A stretch of DNA of 64,000 nucleotides from Epinephelus fuscoguttatus (GCF_011397635.1 NC_064769.1:17873207-17937206); one strand, 5' to 3'; positions 12,701 to 25,300 are shown, numbered from the stretch's first letter. The notes: a model not told the origin generated them from the letters alone. Made by a program: numbers and translations.

Positions 12701-15700
12701 GAAATAGCTGTTGAGTGGGGTGTACTCACAAATCTATCTCCCTCAGTGTTTGTTTGAAAAGTCTTCCGTCCTGTAAACTCCACAATTCTATAAAAAATGG
12801 GAGGCCAAACTACAGCACCCCAGGAATACTATGTGAAACTCTGTCAGGCAGGATGCACCAAAACAGCTTTATCTATCCTGATACCAACCCCTCAGCTCAA
12901 GTCATCTGCAGACACCAGTGCTCTGTTTCTTTTTGAGGTAAGGTAACATCATTGTGGGATCGTGGAAGACCTTTGGGCATGAAGTAACTGATAGCGATAA
13001 GTTTCAAACACTTAATGCTGCTGCTGTAGGAGATCTAAATCATCCAGACTTTACCAAACTAAACAGTACAGTGATTATCTTAGTTGACACCCAAGATAAA
13101 ATCTTGTGTGTATTTTGAAAATTCTCTAAGCAGTTAAGGGGATTATCTAAATTTAAATAGAAATCTATAATCTGGATCTGATCTTGATTTGATTGCAAGA
13201 GAATAAAGACTAGGAATCTTGTATTTGATGAAGCAAAGCAAAACTGATGTTTGTTCCTCATTTATGCAGCCAAAAACTGTTACTTGGTAGAAAATAAGTT
13301 GCGACCAAGCAGTGTTTCATTGGCTGTGAAATGGTTGCTTGCAAAGTCAGGACTTCCTTAAGATCAGTGAAGTGTAGTACCAGTACCACACATAAAGACA
13401 AACCGCTACATCAGAATTCCATCTCACCATGCTCTGATAGTTCTGTCGTCATTGAACCAAAGATAATATCTCCCATGTGACTGGAGTTAATTTTACCAGT
13501 GGTTTTTACATGTACCGCGGCGTATGTCGCAGGTGATTTCTTTATAAGTCAATAAGGGCGTTTGAGTCATTCGAGCCTCATGGAATGGGTGTTGCATAAT
13601 TTTCCAAATGGTGCTCTCCAGTTTCACTGAGACAATGTCAAAGATAAGGGGGAGGTTTATTAGCCTCTTGTATGTTTCAGGATCTATATGGAATTTTGAG
13701 ACACTATTGTAACCTATCTAAGGTCATGATGCCTTTAGAGGAGACCAAGGAGGTTTACATCTTATTTGCATTTGTGTGTGTGTCCACAGGTTATGCCAAT
13801 GAGGTCGGAGAGGCTTTTCGTGCTCTGGTACCTGTGAGCTTTGTATGGGGCAGCTATGCCGTGGCCACTGCGTATGTTACTGCTGATGCTGTGGACAAAG
13901 GGAAGAAAGCAGCTGTGGTAAGATATTACCATTAGTATGTGTTGTCTTCATTAATAACAATCATATTGGTTAGATTTAAATTATTGTGTTGTGAGAAAGG
14001 GGTGTAAATAAATATTAGGTCAGCATCATCTTATATCAGGGCTTACAAAGGATTAAAAGATAAATCTAAGGGGTTATGAGATGCTTTAACAGAAAGCAGA
14101 AAGAGATATTTCTGCACAAAAAAAAGAGAAACTAGAAATTAAATTATGGTTGTTACCACTCTCATTTTCTGTTTCTCCATCTGTTCCTTGAGGCCCACGG
14201 GGAGAACCCAGGGAGGACGACACGGGTAGCGGTGGCAGTGGTGGACACATTTGTGTGGCAGGCCCTCGCCTCTGTGATCATCCCGGGCTTCACCATTAAC
14301 CGTGTGTGCGCTGCGTCACTGTACATGCTGGGCAGAACCACCAAGTGGCCCCTGCCCGTCCGCAAGTGGACGACGACAGCTATAGGCCTCTCTACAATCC
14401 CCTTCATTATCACTCCAATAGACAGGTTGGTACAAGTGTATTTGTTGCTTTGTATGAATAAGGTTTATGCATGTTGCTCATTACGTAAGATTGATTTTAA
14501 GAGTCAGGCTGCTCACACAGTCCTGCTGCTGGAAAACGTAGCCTTTTCTATGCGTTTTGGCCTTTGTAGATTCATTCTAGATTGTAGCACATTATATTCA
14601 CCACAGTGAAATTACATATTATTGTTATTTTTTTAAAGTTGTGTCCTTTAGTTGTTTGAATCTTTATGATTAATTTTGCTCATCCAAACAGTTATTCCTA
14701 TTATTCCTATTTGACTGGTCATCAGTCACCTGAATGTGCTGTCATCTGTCATTGTGGCTTCTGATAGCTGTCAATGAGTCGGCTCAGTTGATGTGATGTA
14801 TCCTCCACTGTGCAGAGGATTGTGGGCCAGAATAGCATGCTGGCTTGCACACTGCAAGATAAGACTGGGTGTAGTAGAAGAGGGTCTCTTCTTCTTCTTC
14901 TTCTTCTTCATTTGGAAAGAGATTTTTTATATCAGTGATTATGTGGAAGGGAATCTTTTAGAGAACCAAGGAGGGGAGAACCACATTTTCAAAAATACCT
15001 GTGTCCGTGTGGACTAGGCCCACAGTGCTATGCTTTTTAAGGGGATGATTGAGAGAAAATATTTGTCAGATGTTTTAATATCTTAGATTGGAACAAATGG
15101 GGTTAGAGCTGAGTCCTACTGATTACAGGAATTGAACTGAACAAAATGTTTTTGATGCTTGAAAATCATGATTTAAATAAAAAAAACTAAATTGTTATTG
15201 GCAAAATGATGCCAAATAGTTTAGAGTTCAATTGTTTGGCTAAGTGCAGCAGAAGTGCAGCTTCTGTAGCACATACCCCTGTCAACAAACCTAAATATAC
15301 CAGAGCATTGCAATATTATACTTAACCAGAGACATTCCTCCATTTAGAGGTGGGCGATGGGGTCCAAATTTTACTTTTCACATGTTTTAAAAGTGGATTT
15401 TACCAGAATATTTCAAATATACAACTACTTTACATGTTTTAAGATAAGAGCTGGTGTTACTCATAATCATACTGTTGTTTTTTAACTTCCTTTAAAGTTT
15501 TGCTAGAATATAAGAGAAGTTAATTATTCACACACAGTTTTTCACTCTCAGGTAGTAAGATAGGATCCTGGTCTTCTCACCAATGCCCAAACATTGACAA
15601 CAACATAACACTTAGACACAAACATTTCAGCTCCTCTTACCTTTATTGCCACAGCTGCTCTTGTCAAGCGAGAAAAACGTTTCACAGATCAATTCTGCTT

Positions 15701-15836
15701 TTATGAAATGGATTCAGAAATGCTGTATTATGCCTCCAACATCACGTTTCCACTCTCTGTGCCCTGCAGGTCAGTGGATTTCCTGCTCGACTCGAGCCTC
15801 CGGAAGGTCTATGGTGAGCAAGAGAAGCACAAATAA
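9716..15836 (+). CDS. mtfp1: MTFP1 (MTP18), mitochondrial fission process protein 1, complete
   Basis: Exons: 9716-9782, 13790-13917, 14193-14425, 15770-15836 (TAA at 15834-15836). All are GT-AG and phases match, giving 164 residues against 166 recalled for human MTFP1. The spliced protein contains DIYRDTWVRFLGYANEVGEA, then VDKGKKA, VVDTFVWQALASVIIPGFTI, INRVCAASLYMLG, VRKWTTTAIG and DRSVDFLLDSSLRKVY, all family hallmarks. Hydrophobic segments are at about 35-55, 80-100 and near 123-137, fitting an inner-membrane protein. MTFP1 is known to promote mitochondrial fission and inner-membrane integrity. The start is supported by the exon 1 sequence and a short acidic N-terminus (MDPIEEKSKPVD), the part that usually varies. 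LMAN2L runs divergently upstream. Confidence 0.96.
9783..13789 (+). other. mtfp1: MTFP1 intron 1
   Basis: A 4-kb intron bounded by GTATGT and a CCACAG acceptor. I see no further coding exon. Its main content is the repeat at about 10990-11706; the rest is AT-rich with short random ORFs. Confidence 0.7.
10990..11706 (+). repeat. Interspersed repeat with two internal direct copies, right end GGACCTTTAA
   Basis: The block gttcaggaggttttt ... gaactgaat ... gcagaggt ... cactgaataaagtagtttca occurs twice, at about 11087-11215 and 11305-11430. The right end reads cctacacactggacctttaa, a terminus I recall from abundant teleost DNA transposons with TTAA targets. No matching left terminus is visible, so this copy looks truncated. 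Confidence 0.5.
14630..14887 (+). repeat. Dispersed repeat, copy 1 (in MTFP1 intron 3)
   Basis: Aligns with 20632-20905 in the same orientation. Shared blocks include actggtcatca, gaatgtgctgtcat, atgcagagga or gtgcagagga, and actggatgtagtagaa or actgggtgtagtagaa. Identity is roughly three quarters by eye. Class unknown. Confidence 0.6.
14886..14909 (+). repeat. (TTC)n microsatellite
   Basis: About eight CTT/TTC units in MTFP1 intron 3, directly after the dispersed-repeat copy. Confidence 0.85.
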
Positions 15837-15989
15837 GGACAGACCATGCAGGACAAATTGTCCCCGTCTGGGTAGAGACCAGTCCACTATATGTCGACCT
15901 GTGCTGGTTATCCACCACTGTGAAGCACTACGGAAGTGTGAAGAAGAATTTCACGGAGCAAGACTCCACAGTTAGTCAGAGATACATAT

Positions 15990-15995
15990 AATAAA
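15990..15995 (+). terminator. mtfp1: MTFP1 poly(A) signal AATAAA
   Basis: The first canonical AATAAA after the stop, about 154 bases downstream, giving a short 3' UTR. Cleavage site not determined. Confidence 0.55.
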
Positions 15996-16615
15996 ATCGA
16001 TTTATTTCAGAACTATAACATTTATATAAGTAAGTTAAATTGCTAAAAGTGAAATACCCTCATGGGGATCCTTTAACCTCTCAGGGCAATCTGGGTAGCG
16101 ACACCAAAAAACGCTTAAACAGGAATGTAACAGTATGACATATGTAAATATTCACAGTACAATCCTGCTTTTTAAAGTATTATTTGGCAGGGATACAGCG
16201 TGCTGTTATATTCCTGTGAGCCTTCTCACAGAGAAAGCCTCCGAGGTTGCCCTCATGGTTCAGAGCTGTGAGCTCAACTCCTGTCCAGATGTCAAGGTGA
16301 TTTAATACAAATCTGTTAGCTGTGTTTATAGCCATATGCTGTGGTACTGTATTGACAGGCCAAAAAAGCCAGTTTGCCATAATGTCCCTCTTATTCAGTA
16401 CTTATTTAAAGTTTGCATTTGTTGTTTTGTTTTGTTTGTTTCTGAAAACAAAGCTGCCTGTTACTTTGAATAGCTGTTTCAAGGGTTTGTGATGCTGTTT
16501 TTCATTGTTTCATTTTACCTTGCTTTTGGTTACGGGAGCCAAGGTTTGCACTGGGGGCATTTCTTACACCACAGTTACACTCTGTATTATTCTATGTGGT
16601 ATATGATTCTCTTAA

Positions 16616-17852
16616 AGGGCGGGTCCATCTGTTCATTTACGGGTTTCTCAAATTAAAACACCCACTCAGCTGTTAGCAAAACAAGGTGAAATTGATTTAT
16701 CATGGTGATCGCTGCTTAACTGAAATGGTTAGTTTGGATTTGTTGAAGTGGGTTTGTATAAGGTACTTATCCATAGTCAGTGTAATAGTTTCACTGCTTT
16801 ACGTTGCAGTGAGATAGCCACCAGATTCCACTGACAAAAACAGTAATTTTACCTGGCAGAACAAGGGAGTTGCTGTTCAACAGCTACCTCAATCTGTTAG
16901 TTTGTCTTTTTGTTTGACTTTCAGATCCAAACTCACCTGGCATCTATAGCCAGGTGAGTTTAGCTTCTGTGCTGGTTAGGGGGATAGAGAAATCTTGAAA
17001 AGCCACAGGAAGACTAGGGGGGTTTATATGTAGCAATGTCATCATGCAGAAAACTAAGTCAGGTCACATGACTTAGGCTAAAAACTTTAAATAAGGAGTC
17101 CTAACCTTGGAGTGATTAAGGAAAGTTCTCAGTGCGACTCTGAGCAAGGAAGGGACAGAAACTTACCTGAGTTTGGAGGTGTGGTTGACCCCATTGTTAG
17201 GTGATGCATTCTTTTAACAGTTGTGATTGGTTGTCACAGCCACGCCCCTGTGTGAGCCTGCAAGGTGTGGACACCCAGTGGAAATGAGATGAACTGCTGA
17301 CTGTGAAAGTGTTGTCATTGTTAGTGTGATCACTCTGCTGATGGAGGGTTGAGACAGATTCAAGTCATCACTGCTGCACTGTTGCAAATTTACAGTTTTC
17401 CAAATATCTTATTACTGTGATCATTTTATTTCTGGTTTTGGTGGGAAATGTGTGTGTACCCCTCATGAGATCAACCACACATATTATCACTGCACTATCT
17501 AATCTGTAGCATTTCATTAACTCACTGTCATCCACCGTTTTGAGAATATTTTTCCGACCTCTTGGTGTTTCCACTATTTTCTCCTTTGCTTAAGAAACTC
17601 TTAAACCCCTTAGAAGTCCTCCTTCCTACTCCAAACAGTTCTTCACCGTATGAGCTCTTTTATGGGCTAAGATGCTCTGTGACTAACTTAAATCTTTACA
17701 TGGACCTAGTCTTAACTTTAAGGGAAAATTCAAAGAAAACTTCACAATGCCAAGAATTTTCGTCACTAGTAGCAGCTCTTTGTACTAGGAAGCTTTGTAG
17801 ATACGGCCACAGAATAATATAAAAACCTTTAAAAAATGCATGGACCCACCCT
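16616..17852. mobile_element. TTAA-flanked non-autonomous DNA transposon, 1.24 kb
   Basis: The left end is TTAA then agggcgggtccat. The right end is atggacccaccct then TTAA. The 13-bp termini are inverted with one mismatch, and TTAA lies at both borders (16612-16615 and 17853-17856). TTAA duplications are characteristic of Kolobok and piggyBac elements. No transposase ORF. The interior holds a perfect 12-bp stem at 16930-16960. Confidence 0.65.
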
Positions 17853-17856
17853 TTAA

Positions 17857-20077
17857 ACTAAGAAAACTTGAAGTCACATCAAGTAGAACTTCACAAGTAT
17901 TTTAACTATTAATCACCAATATCTAAACTGTCGTTTACGAAGTCTGTAGTCAGACAGTGTACAATACTGTAACTTCTGAAGTCTGAAAACGTTACACACT
18001 CAAGTTTCAGACATCTGTAACTAATGTAGACATTTAAATCTTAAATCTGTCTAGCATCAGCAGTCAAGCTGCTTTGAAATATCAGTCCTACAAAAAAGCT
18101 CTAAGCTTTGGTGTTACAATTTTTAACGCCTTTTCCTCATTGTGGCACAAGTGTAGATATTTTTCATCCAGCACAAGTACATTAAATGTAGTGTCTCAAA
18201 CACCTGTTGAGGTCAGTGTTGCACCTATGCAGAAATGGTTTTAAGGGATTCTTTCAGATATACACAGGTGCTGTACATCTGTATTATTTGCAATGCTTTT
18301 CTTCGAGGAGCCAAGTCATATACTGTGTCTCATGCTGAACTATGCAAGGGAAACTTGGGGAATTCTGAATTACAAGGGATTGTTCTCCCTCTTGAAAATA
18401 ACTTATGTGGTTACATAATATTGTGAGATAGAAAAGGGAAATCTGAAACTAAATGTAGCTTGAAATTTGGATGAGTGTTCGTAAGATAAAGAGGAACATG
18501 CTGTGTTTTCTGTCAGTGAACACCAGTGTACCATTCTAGCAATAACTTTTGTTCTGTGTGTCTGTGTCACACCTTGTTCTCTTTGCTATGAAGGATGTGG
18601 TTGACTTTTTCACACAGAGACATATGCTGAAAGACAAGATTGTGAAAACTTGGGGTGCACCATTATGTCTTTAAATTTATTTAATAACCAGTTAGGTCAC
18701 GATTCTCAACACGTGTTGACTTTCACCTTAAGTGCAAGAGTAGAGACCTTTTTCATGTCTGGCAGTTTGACTCGTTATAGCAGGGAAAGCACGAGTGTTA
18801 GTAACACCAAAGTCAGAAGTCTACACATAGTTTCTTTAAATGTCCCAATTAATTGTGCACAGTAACATGGCTCTGGACTTGGGACACTTAAATGTAATCT
18901 ACCCATAATTAATTACACATGTGCTTTTCCTGCTTTAATAGACCTATTGATGCATCCTTTGTGAAAATCTATATATTCATACTTATTTTTAACATTTCAG
19001 ATTGTACACAGAACTCCATTGTATTTTTATTGTTGCATGCCGCAAATGAAAAAAGGAACGGTTTACTTTTTTTTGGTAACATTTTTAAAGTTTCCTCATG
19101 TGGCAGCGAGTTTGGAAGTGGGTTTTATGAGTCATACTTTCAGCCTTAACTGAAACAAAAGATCAAACCTCAAACTTTGTTTTGTGTGCTGTGTAGTTCA
19201 CAATGTGGAGATTTTTTTTTTTCCGAATGTGAAAGCAACTGTTGAAAGCTGTAACAACTTCTGAAACACTGGAGAAAAAAAATTCTGTTGTGAAATAAAT
19301 GATGTAATGACAAGTGTGTTTGATTTTTCTTTTAAACCACACACATCACAGTTTAAATCACTAATGAATACAGTTCTCTCTCACACAGGCTCCGCCTTCC
19401 ACTGGACTCTATGGGTGGGTCCAGTGTCCCAAGGAGGCGGGGTCTTCACACCATTTGAAAGTTATGAAGCTGGCATTAAATTTCAGCAGCAAGAGTTGCA
19501 TACATCACCATGACCACATGACCCATACAAACACAAACAATTTGAGGGCGATTAAGGCAGAACCAATGAATTACTTTCAGGCTTGCATAAAATCATACTG
19601 TGAATTTTACTGTCCTTGTTTACTATTATTTGTCAGTTAGGAAATCTTCCATGGCTTTGCCCTGTAGACCAAAGTTGTTGTTTGACAGCTTACACTTACA
19701 TGGTTGCTGCCACTGGCTGACAGATTACACTTGAAGCAGACCCATTCTTTGTTGAAATGGTTCAATATTGTACTTCTACTTTTATTAGCACATGGAGAGC
19801 CTCCTCTCTACAGGCCCTGTCCTTCCTACATCGCCCACTGAAGAAAGTGTTGTAGGATAGTGGGCAGATTTGTGTTACTGCTTCATGTACTGTGGGGTCT
19901 TCAGGTACTCAGGTAGGCATGTCCTGATTGGCTGGCTATATTTATGTAAATTTCAGTGTGTGTATGAGCGCTTATGATTGGAAGAGAGTATTACCCATGT
20001 GGTGCTTCTCAGAGTCAAATAAGGATCCTTTAAGGACTGAATTTCAGGAGGCTACATCAGGACTGAGTCCTTCTTTC
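17857..20077. other. Intergenic DNA downstream of the TTAA element
   Basis: AT-rich with short incoherent ORFs. An imperfect hairpin at about 19391-19441 pairs cactggac with gtccagtg and ccgcctt with aaggaggcgg. No gene seen. Confidence 0.45.
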
Positions 20078-20097
20078 ATACCTCATGCATGAGGTAT
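20078..20097. repeat. Perfect 20-bp palindrome
   Basis: ATACCTCATGCATGAGGTAT is its own reverse complement. It lies in DNA with several aagga/tcctt motifs on either side, which may be a decayed inverted element. Confidence 0.9.
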
Positions 20098-20631
20098 CGT
20101 CAATTCTTTGCACACTATTTGCCAGAATTGAAGGCGGGGCCCCTTCCTGATGAACAGATGGGCACTTGCTAGCATATTTAAATTTGTGTTCACTGAATGC
20201 AAGGAAGGAGTCTTGCTTAGTGTCTGAAGGACCCAACTAGGAAGGACCTGTCCTACCGAGGAAGCATCCTTGACTATTGTCTTTGGGTACGTTACAAATC
20301 GCATAGTTTTTCTTTTTTACTTTTAGCAGGTACTGTAGCTTCCTATAAAAATACGTATTGTTGCATGCAGTATGCACACAATAAGGACACACTACTTTCT
20401 CATAACATTACGCCCCGAACTTTGACCTTCTTGCTTATATATCTGTTACCTTGAAGATAAACCAAACCCCACTTACCCAGTATGCCAGAGATGGAGATCA
20501 ACCTGCAGAGATTTGCTGTTGTTATTTTGCAATGTATATAGTTTAATTTTAAAGTTATAATTGCACTGACTGCAGATTCTAATGTATTATATTTGTGACA
20601 GTGATATTGCATCTGCAGTTCTCTGTCACTG

Positions 20632-21015
20632 TGATTTTTACAGTTCTGTCATGTTGTTTGTGATATTCATGATGAAATTGTTCACTTAAACAATCAGTAT
20701 CCCTTTTATTACTATTCCACTGGTCATCAATCACTTGAATGTGCTGTCATCCATCATTGCGACTTCTGAAAGATGTCAATCAGCTGTCATCTGATTGTAC
20801 CCCTACTCAGTCAATGTGACGAATCTTCAGCCATGCAGAGGACTGTGGGTCAGAATAGCCAAAAAAGCACAGTGCAAAATCAGACTGGATGTAGTAGAAC
20901 ATCCTGGTATTTTTGGCAGACTTCATTTGACATAGTATGTATTTGGACATTATAAATATTTTTCTGGCATACTATATGGTATGGTAGTATGGCTATTGGA
21001 ATGCACAGTTTGAGA
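20632..21015 (+). repeat. Dispersed repeat, copy 2
   Basis: Second copy of the 14630-14887 repeat. It extends further 3' through catactatatggtatggtag, a phrase typical of teleost interspersed repeats by recall. It ends before the TATA box of the next gene. Confidence 0.55.
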
Positions 21016-21511
21016 AGCACTAATAGAGTCCAGTAGAGGGCTCTGCCTGTGCTAATAGAACTAGGGTTACAATTTAGTAACCTTTACATTTTGTGATTTT
21101 GGGTCCCTTTAAGTCTGTTTTTAACCATTTCTTGCAGTTATCTTCTACTACATTACAATTACTGGTAACAACTAAGGCAGAGCCACTCTGCAGTTTTGGG
21201 TAACAATGACTGACAGCTCAGTTTAGTGAAAATTATTGAAGCATGATCTAAACATAGTCTGCATCAAGGCCCTTCTCAGCACACCTTTCTATAGTGTGAT
21301 TTCAAGTGGCAGCATAACAACTTGCTCTGTCTGTCGGCACAGTTTCCACTTCCTGAGCAACCTGCCATCACTCTCAGATGAAAGAGATGTGAAGGGACGG
21401 TTTAACCAATGAAACGGAAGCACCCAAAAGCACATCAGGCCTTGAGGACTTGAGAGCTCTGTTGCAGTAATTTGTCTTGATTGAGTCAGGAGGCCACAGC
21501 TGAAGCCAATT

Positions 21512-21545
21512 CTATAAATGAAGTGCTCACATAAAGGGCTTAAGG
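21512..21545 (+). promoter_or_regulatory. TATA box and inferred start site of the unnamed membrane-protein gene
   Basis: TCTATAAA with TATAAA at 21513-21518 lies 59 bases before the chosen ATG. Normal TATA spacing places the transcription start near 21543. The ATG at 21518 overlaps the TATA box itself and would therefore not be transcribed. Confidence 0.5.
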
Positions 21546-21571
21546 AAACCCAAACACTGGTAAGCACAGTC

Positions 21572-22213
21572 ATGTTTGTTCTTGTGTTCTTGGTTCTTTT
21601 GGCCTCATCGACTGCTCAGTCAGGTAAGAAAAAACATCTAGTGTTTCTCTTGTGTTGGCCTTTGTTTGGTTACATTTTACTTGTGAAAGTTCCTCATGAA
21701 AATCCTGTTGACATCTGCCCTACCCTCCTGACATTTTAACATCCACAGGCATTCCTCAGTACTACCAGGGCAGATGGATTATCGCTGAGGAGAATCCACA
21801 GTATGACAACACTGATGGACAATCTCTAGCAGTGGTGGAGAGGATGTGGCCCAAGAGCCCACCAGAAGTTCTTGAAGTGGTGACAGTGGAGGACAGCGAC
21901 TTGCTGACTACTCCAGAGCCTTATATCATGAAGGAACAAGGTGGGCTGGTAACAATGGAGTTTTTATTATCTGAAGCATCATAGTCTCTTTGTTAAAACT
22001 GCACAGTCCAGACTACATTCACTGATTGATTTTTGTTTTGGTTGTTCGCTGTCAGATTCAGATGAAGTTGAAGACTCCACAGTGTGGAAAATCGTCCTGG
22101 TCGTGTCCGTCCTGCTGGTGTCTATAGTGGGATGTCTGAGCACGGCCTATTACATGTGTGTCTGGAGAGGAGGCAGGATTCATTATAAGCCTCAGAAGCA
22201 GGATTATGCTTAA
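21572..22213 (+). CDS. Uncharacterised small type I single-pass membrane protein, 3 exons
   Basis: Exons: 21572-21623, 21749-21940, 22056-22213, with GTAAG or GTGGG donors, CACAG and GTCAG acceptors, and matching phases. They give 133 residues. Residues 1-17 (MFVLVFLVLLASSTAQS) look like a cleavable signal peptide. Residues 18-91 form a short acidic ectodomain with no Cys and no N-glycosylation sequon. It starts IPQYYQGRWIIAEENPQYDN and includes EVLEVVTVEDSDLL. Residues 93-117 (KIVLVVSVLLVSIVGCLSTA onward) form one transmembrane helix, followed by a basic tail (WRGGRIHYKPQKQDYA). I chose this start because the TATA box lies upstream and the signal peptide follows at once. I do not recognise the family. 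Coherent splicing plus topology makes a real gene likely; function is unknown. Confidence 0.75.
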
Positions 22214-22357
22214 AATAAAAAACTTTGTGTAAACTATTCTCAAGAAATGTCACATTATAATTTGTTTTTCTTTTAACTACAGCCTTTTCTCTTTACCAAT
22301 TGTCTCTGACAAGGAAATGCCTCAGGTTTGAATTATTTCAGTGGACCTACAAATAAA
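22214..22357 (+). terminator. Poly(A) signals of the membrane-protein gene
   Basis: AATAAA at 22214-22219 directly follows the stop codon (TAA at 22211-22213). A second AATAAA is at 22352-22357. The second would give a 3' UTR of ordinary length and is the more likely site. Confidence 0.5.
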
Positions 22358-22359
22358 AC

Positions 22360-25300
22360 TGCAGTAAATCCCTGATTTTCTTTGCATCTGCATTTGAAAT
22401 GACATCATGGCCAACTTACCTTTTTACGAGCATATGTTTAAACAATGACCAATTTACTAAAATTCGCATATGGATAAATTAATTTCAAAAGCTGCTACTT
22501 TCCAAAGAAAAGGTAGAAATATTTTCTCTGAAAGTAGTATAATTGTTTTTCATCTATTTAGCTGTATTTTAATGTATATTCTAAGTATCAAAAATTTTAA
22601 CTTTTACATGTATTTGTCCTTAAGAGAAGAACAGTACTCTTCATAGCCATACAGTATGTTAAGTGTATCATCTTGACAGTGGCAGAGGTTCATAATATTT
22701 ATGTATAAAGCTACTCTAATGGTCTATAACCCTTTTTAAACAGAGCATAGCTTCAGGTTTTAAATAAGAGATCAATATTGGACATTTGCTTTAGTTTGAC
22801 TCTGTAAACAGCTTCTCTTGAAAATCAATGTTTGTTTGATATCCTTTAGTCAGTTCTTGTTCTAGCCACTAGAGGTCATCACTAACATTGTGTTTGTGCC
22901 ATGCTCCACCTATCCCCTAGACTGGACTACAGCTATTAGCTCTGTGTCACTACAGAGTTAATTTATATATTTCTAATGATATGTGACACCAGGTGAAGCC
23001 CCGATTCAGAGCCCACATGGGAGCATAACTTTAAAAAATAAACAAGATGTTAAAATGTAGTTTTTACAGAAACTGAGAGAAACAAATTCTGATCAATTTT
23101 CTAAGTCTAATCTAAAAAAAAGTTTTTGCCAGATTAATTTTTTTTTTTGTCAATTTTTCCACATTTAGACCATGAGACATTTCACAAAACGTTTTTTGAC
23201 AGGTGAAATTTCTTTCTTTCGTCTGGATAATTTTTGTTGTTGTGATACCCGTATGAGTCATGGGGTTGTGGTGCACCACTACCATGTTCTAAAAAGGACG
23301 AGAAGCATTCATGTTTCCTTCAGGTTAGTTTTAAAGAAAGTCATGACAGAAATGTTACTCAACTTGCGAGCATATACTGTATATACCTTGTGTTTATAGT
23401 ACATGGACCAGTTAAAACCTGGAAGAAAACATGGATGTTTTTATTCCATAGATTTTGATAATAACTAGATACCTGATGGCAAGATGGCGCCTATTCAGTC
23501 CAGTGGAGATGCTTGCCTGGCGTATATGCCAAAAAAGTTTCTAGCTGCCGGGTTTACTTCTTGTGATACACAGCCCACTGAATATGTTCCCTGAGTTCCT
23601 GCTCAGCTCCAAGATCTTATCGGGGTGATGTCACAGATTTTCAAATAGTTTTTCTCAACTTTAGGAAAGTTTTACAAATATTAAGCCTCCATGGATCCAA
23701 ATTTCATAATAGAGGGATTCATAATTGAACTTGTTTGCACTTCAAGGTGTCCTGTCAACAGTTTTTTTTGTCAACAGACATTTCTTTTATAATGGTGGTC
23801 TATGAGAAAATGTCTTTTGGGCTGTAGGGGATTATTGCAGTATTACCACAAATGGTCACTGGACAAAATTGTCCTGGACAAACTCTTTTTTTCACCCATT
23901 TCACAGAGGAATTTTTTAAGGAACTTAAAGATTATCCTAGCAAAAAAAATGTTTTTCTTATATTATGGCATTATTTGGATTAGTAAGCTTTTTCTCACTT
24001 GCCTCTAAAGGCTTCTGTATATTTTAGATTACTCATTAAGATAATCAGTGGATCTCTGGCCAGTGACAACATCATTAATAAATCTGCTAAGATGTCTTTT
24101 AGAAACCGCACATTCTTTTGTTTGCCAACAGAGATGAAACTGCCCAAACTTGTTGAACTTGTTGTTTTATAGATTGCTCATTGTGTGAGTAGCCTTCGAC
24201 AGGGTCATGCTAATAGGCCTTAAGCTGCTCTTTATGTTCTGAGCCTTGAGAAAAATCATCCGCACTGTGATGATTCAGCGTTTTCATCAAAAGCTCTTTC
24301 TATGAAACATTTGCAAAACCTGTATTTTGTCTGTAACCACCAGCCAAAGCTATTTCTCACTTTGCAAACTCGAGTTTGTTGTTGTTCCCTGCCTTTGGCC
24401 AACATTTTCCTCTTCAGAGGAATTCATCTTAATCAGAGTTATGGCAGGATTGGCAGGCAGGCTGTTGGCAAAACCAGTGTACTGCTAAGCGTAAAGAGTA
24501 ATGTTTTAATTCAGTGTCAAGCAAGCGGGCTCAGATCAAATGCACAAACATTTATAAGTCCCCCTTGAGCAATATCAGGTGGCATTAGGGGGCCCAAGGA
24601 GACAAAAAGCTGATGAATTGAATTAATCTCCCCTCCCGTGATGGATGGGCCTGTTCGCAGGGGGCTGGAAAATGGGAGCATTGTTCATCTGTCACTCAGA
24701 TTGCCATGTCCCTCTATATTTGTGCCTGGCTTGTGAAGGCCACAAGTGGCCAAAAGACCTCCCTCTCTCCTTCTCACTCGTCTCACCAAGTTTTTTTTTT
24801 TTTCAGGAATTCCCAGCCTTTCAATTGCATCCACCCCCACACTGATAACCATACAGCCAGATGCAGAAAAACAAGCCCTCTCTCGGGACAAGCAAACATA
24901 AATATCTGTCACTCTTGCTTTAGTTCATTTACAGTTTGGAGGGTTAAATTGTAGTTTGCAATGTGCACATTTCAGATACATAATCCCTAAATTACTGTGC
25001 ACACACTAGACTAACTCACAATTTGCAAAAGCTGTGTAATTGCGTTACCACACATAATGTCATTTGAAGAATTTTAAACTAGAAATATATTTGTCACAAT
25101 ACAACTAAATGTAATTATATTTTCTTTCCATCAGGTAATACAAAACTGGATTATGTCTATTATTGGAAATAAAGTGAAGTCTAATAAAAAGAAAAAGTTC
25201 GCCTAATACATCATGTCAGATACAGAGAAGCTGCTAAAAAAATGAATATTTGGTTTTGCTACAAGGTTGTTGTCTGAGCTTATTTTCATTATTCTTTTTT

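Noticed and set aside
21518..21571. Upstream in-frame ATG for the membrane-protein gene
   Set aside because: It overlaps the TATA box, so it would lie upstream of transcription. It would also bury the signal peptide behind 18 polar residues.
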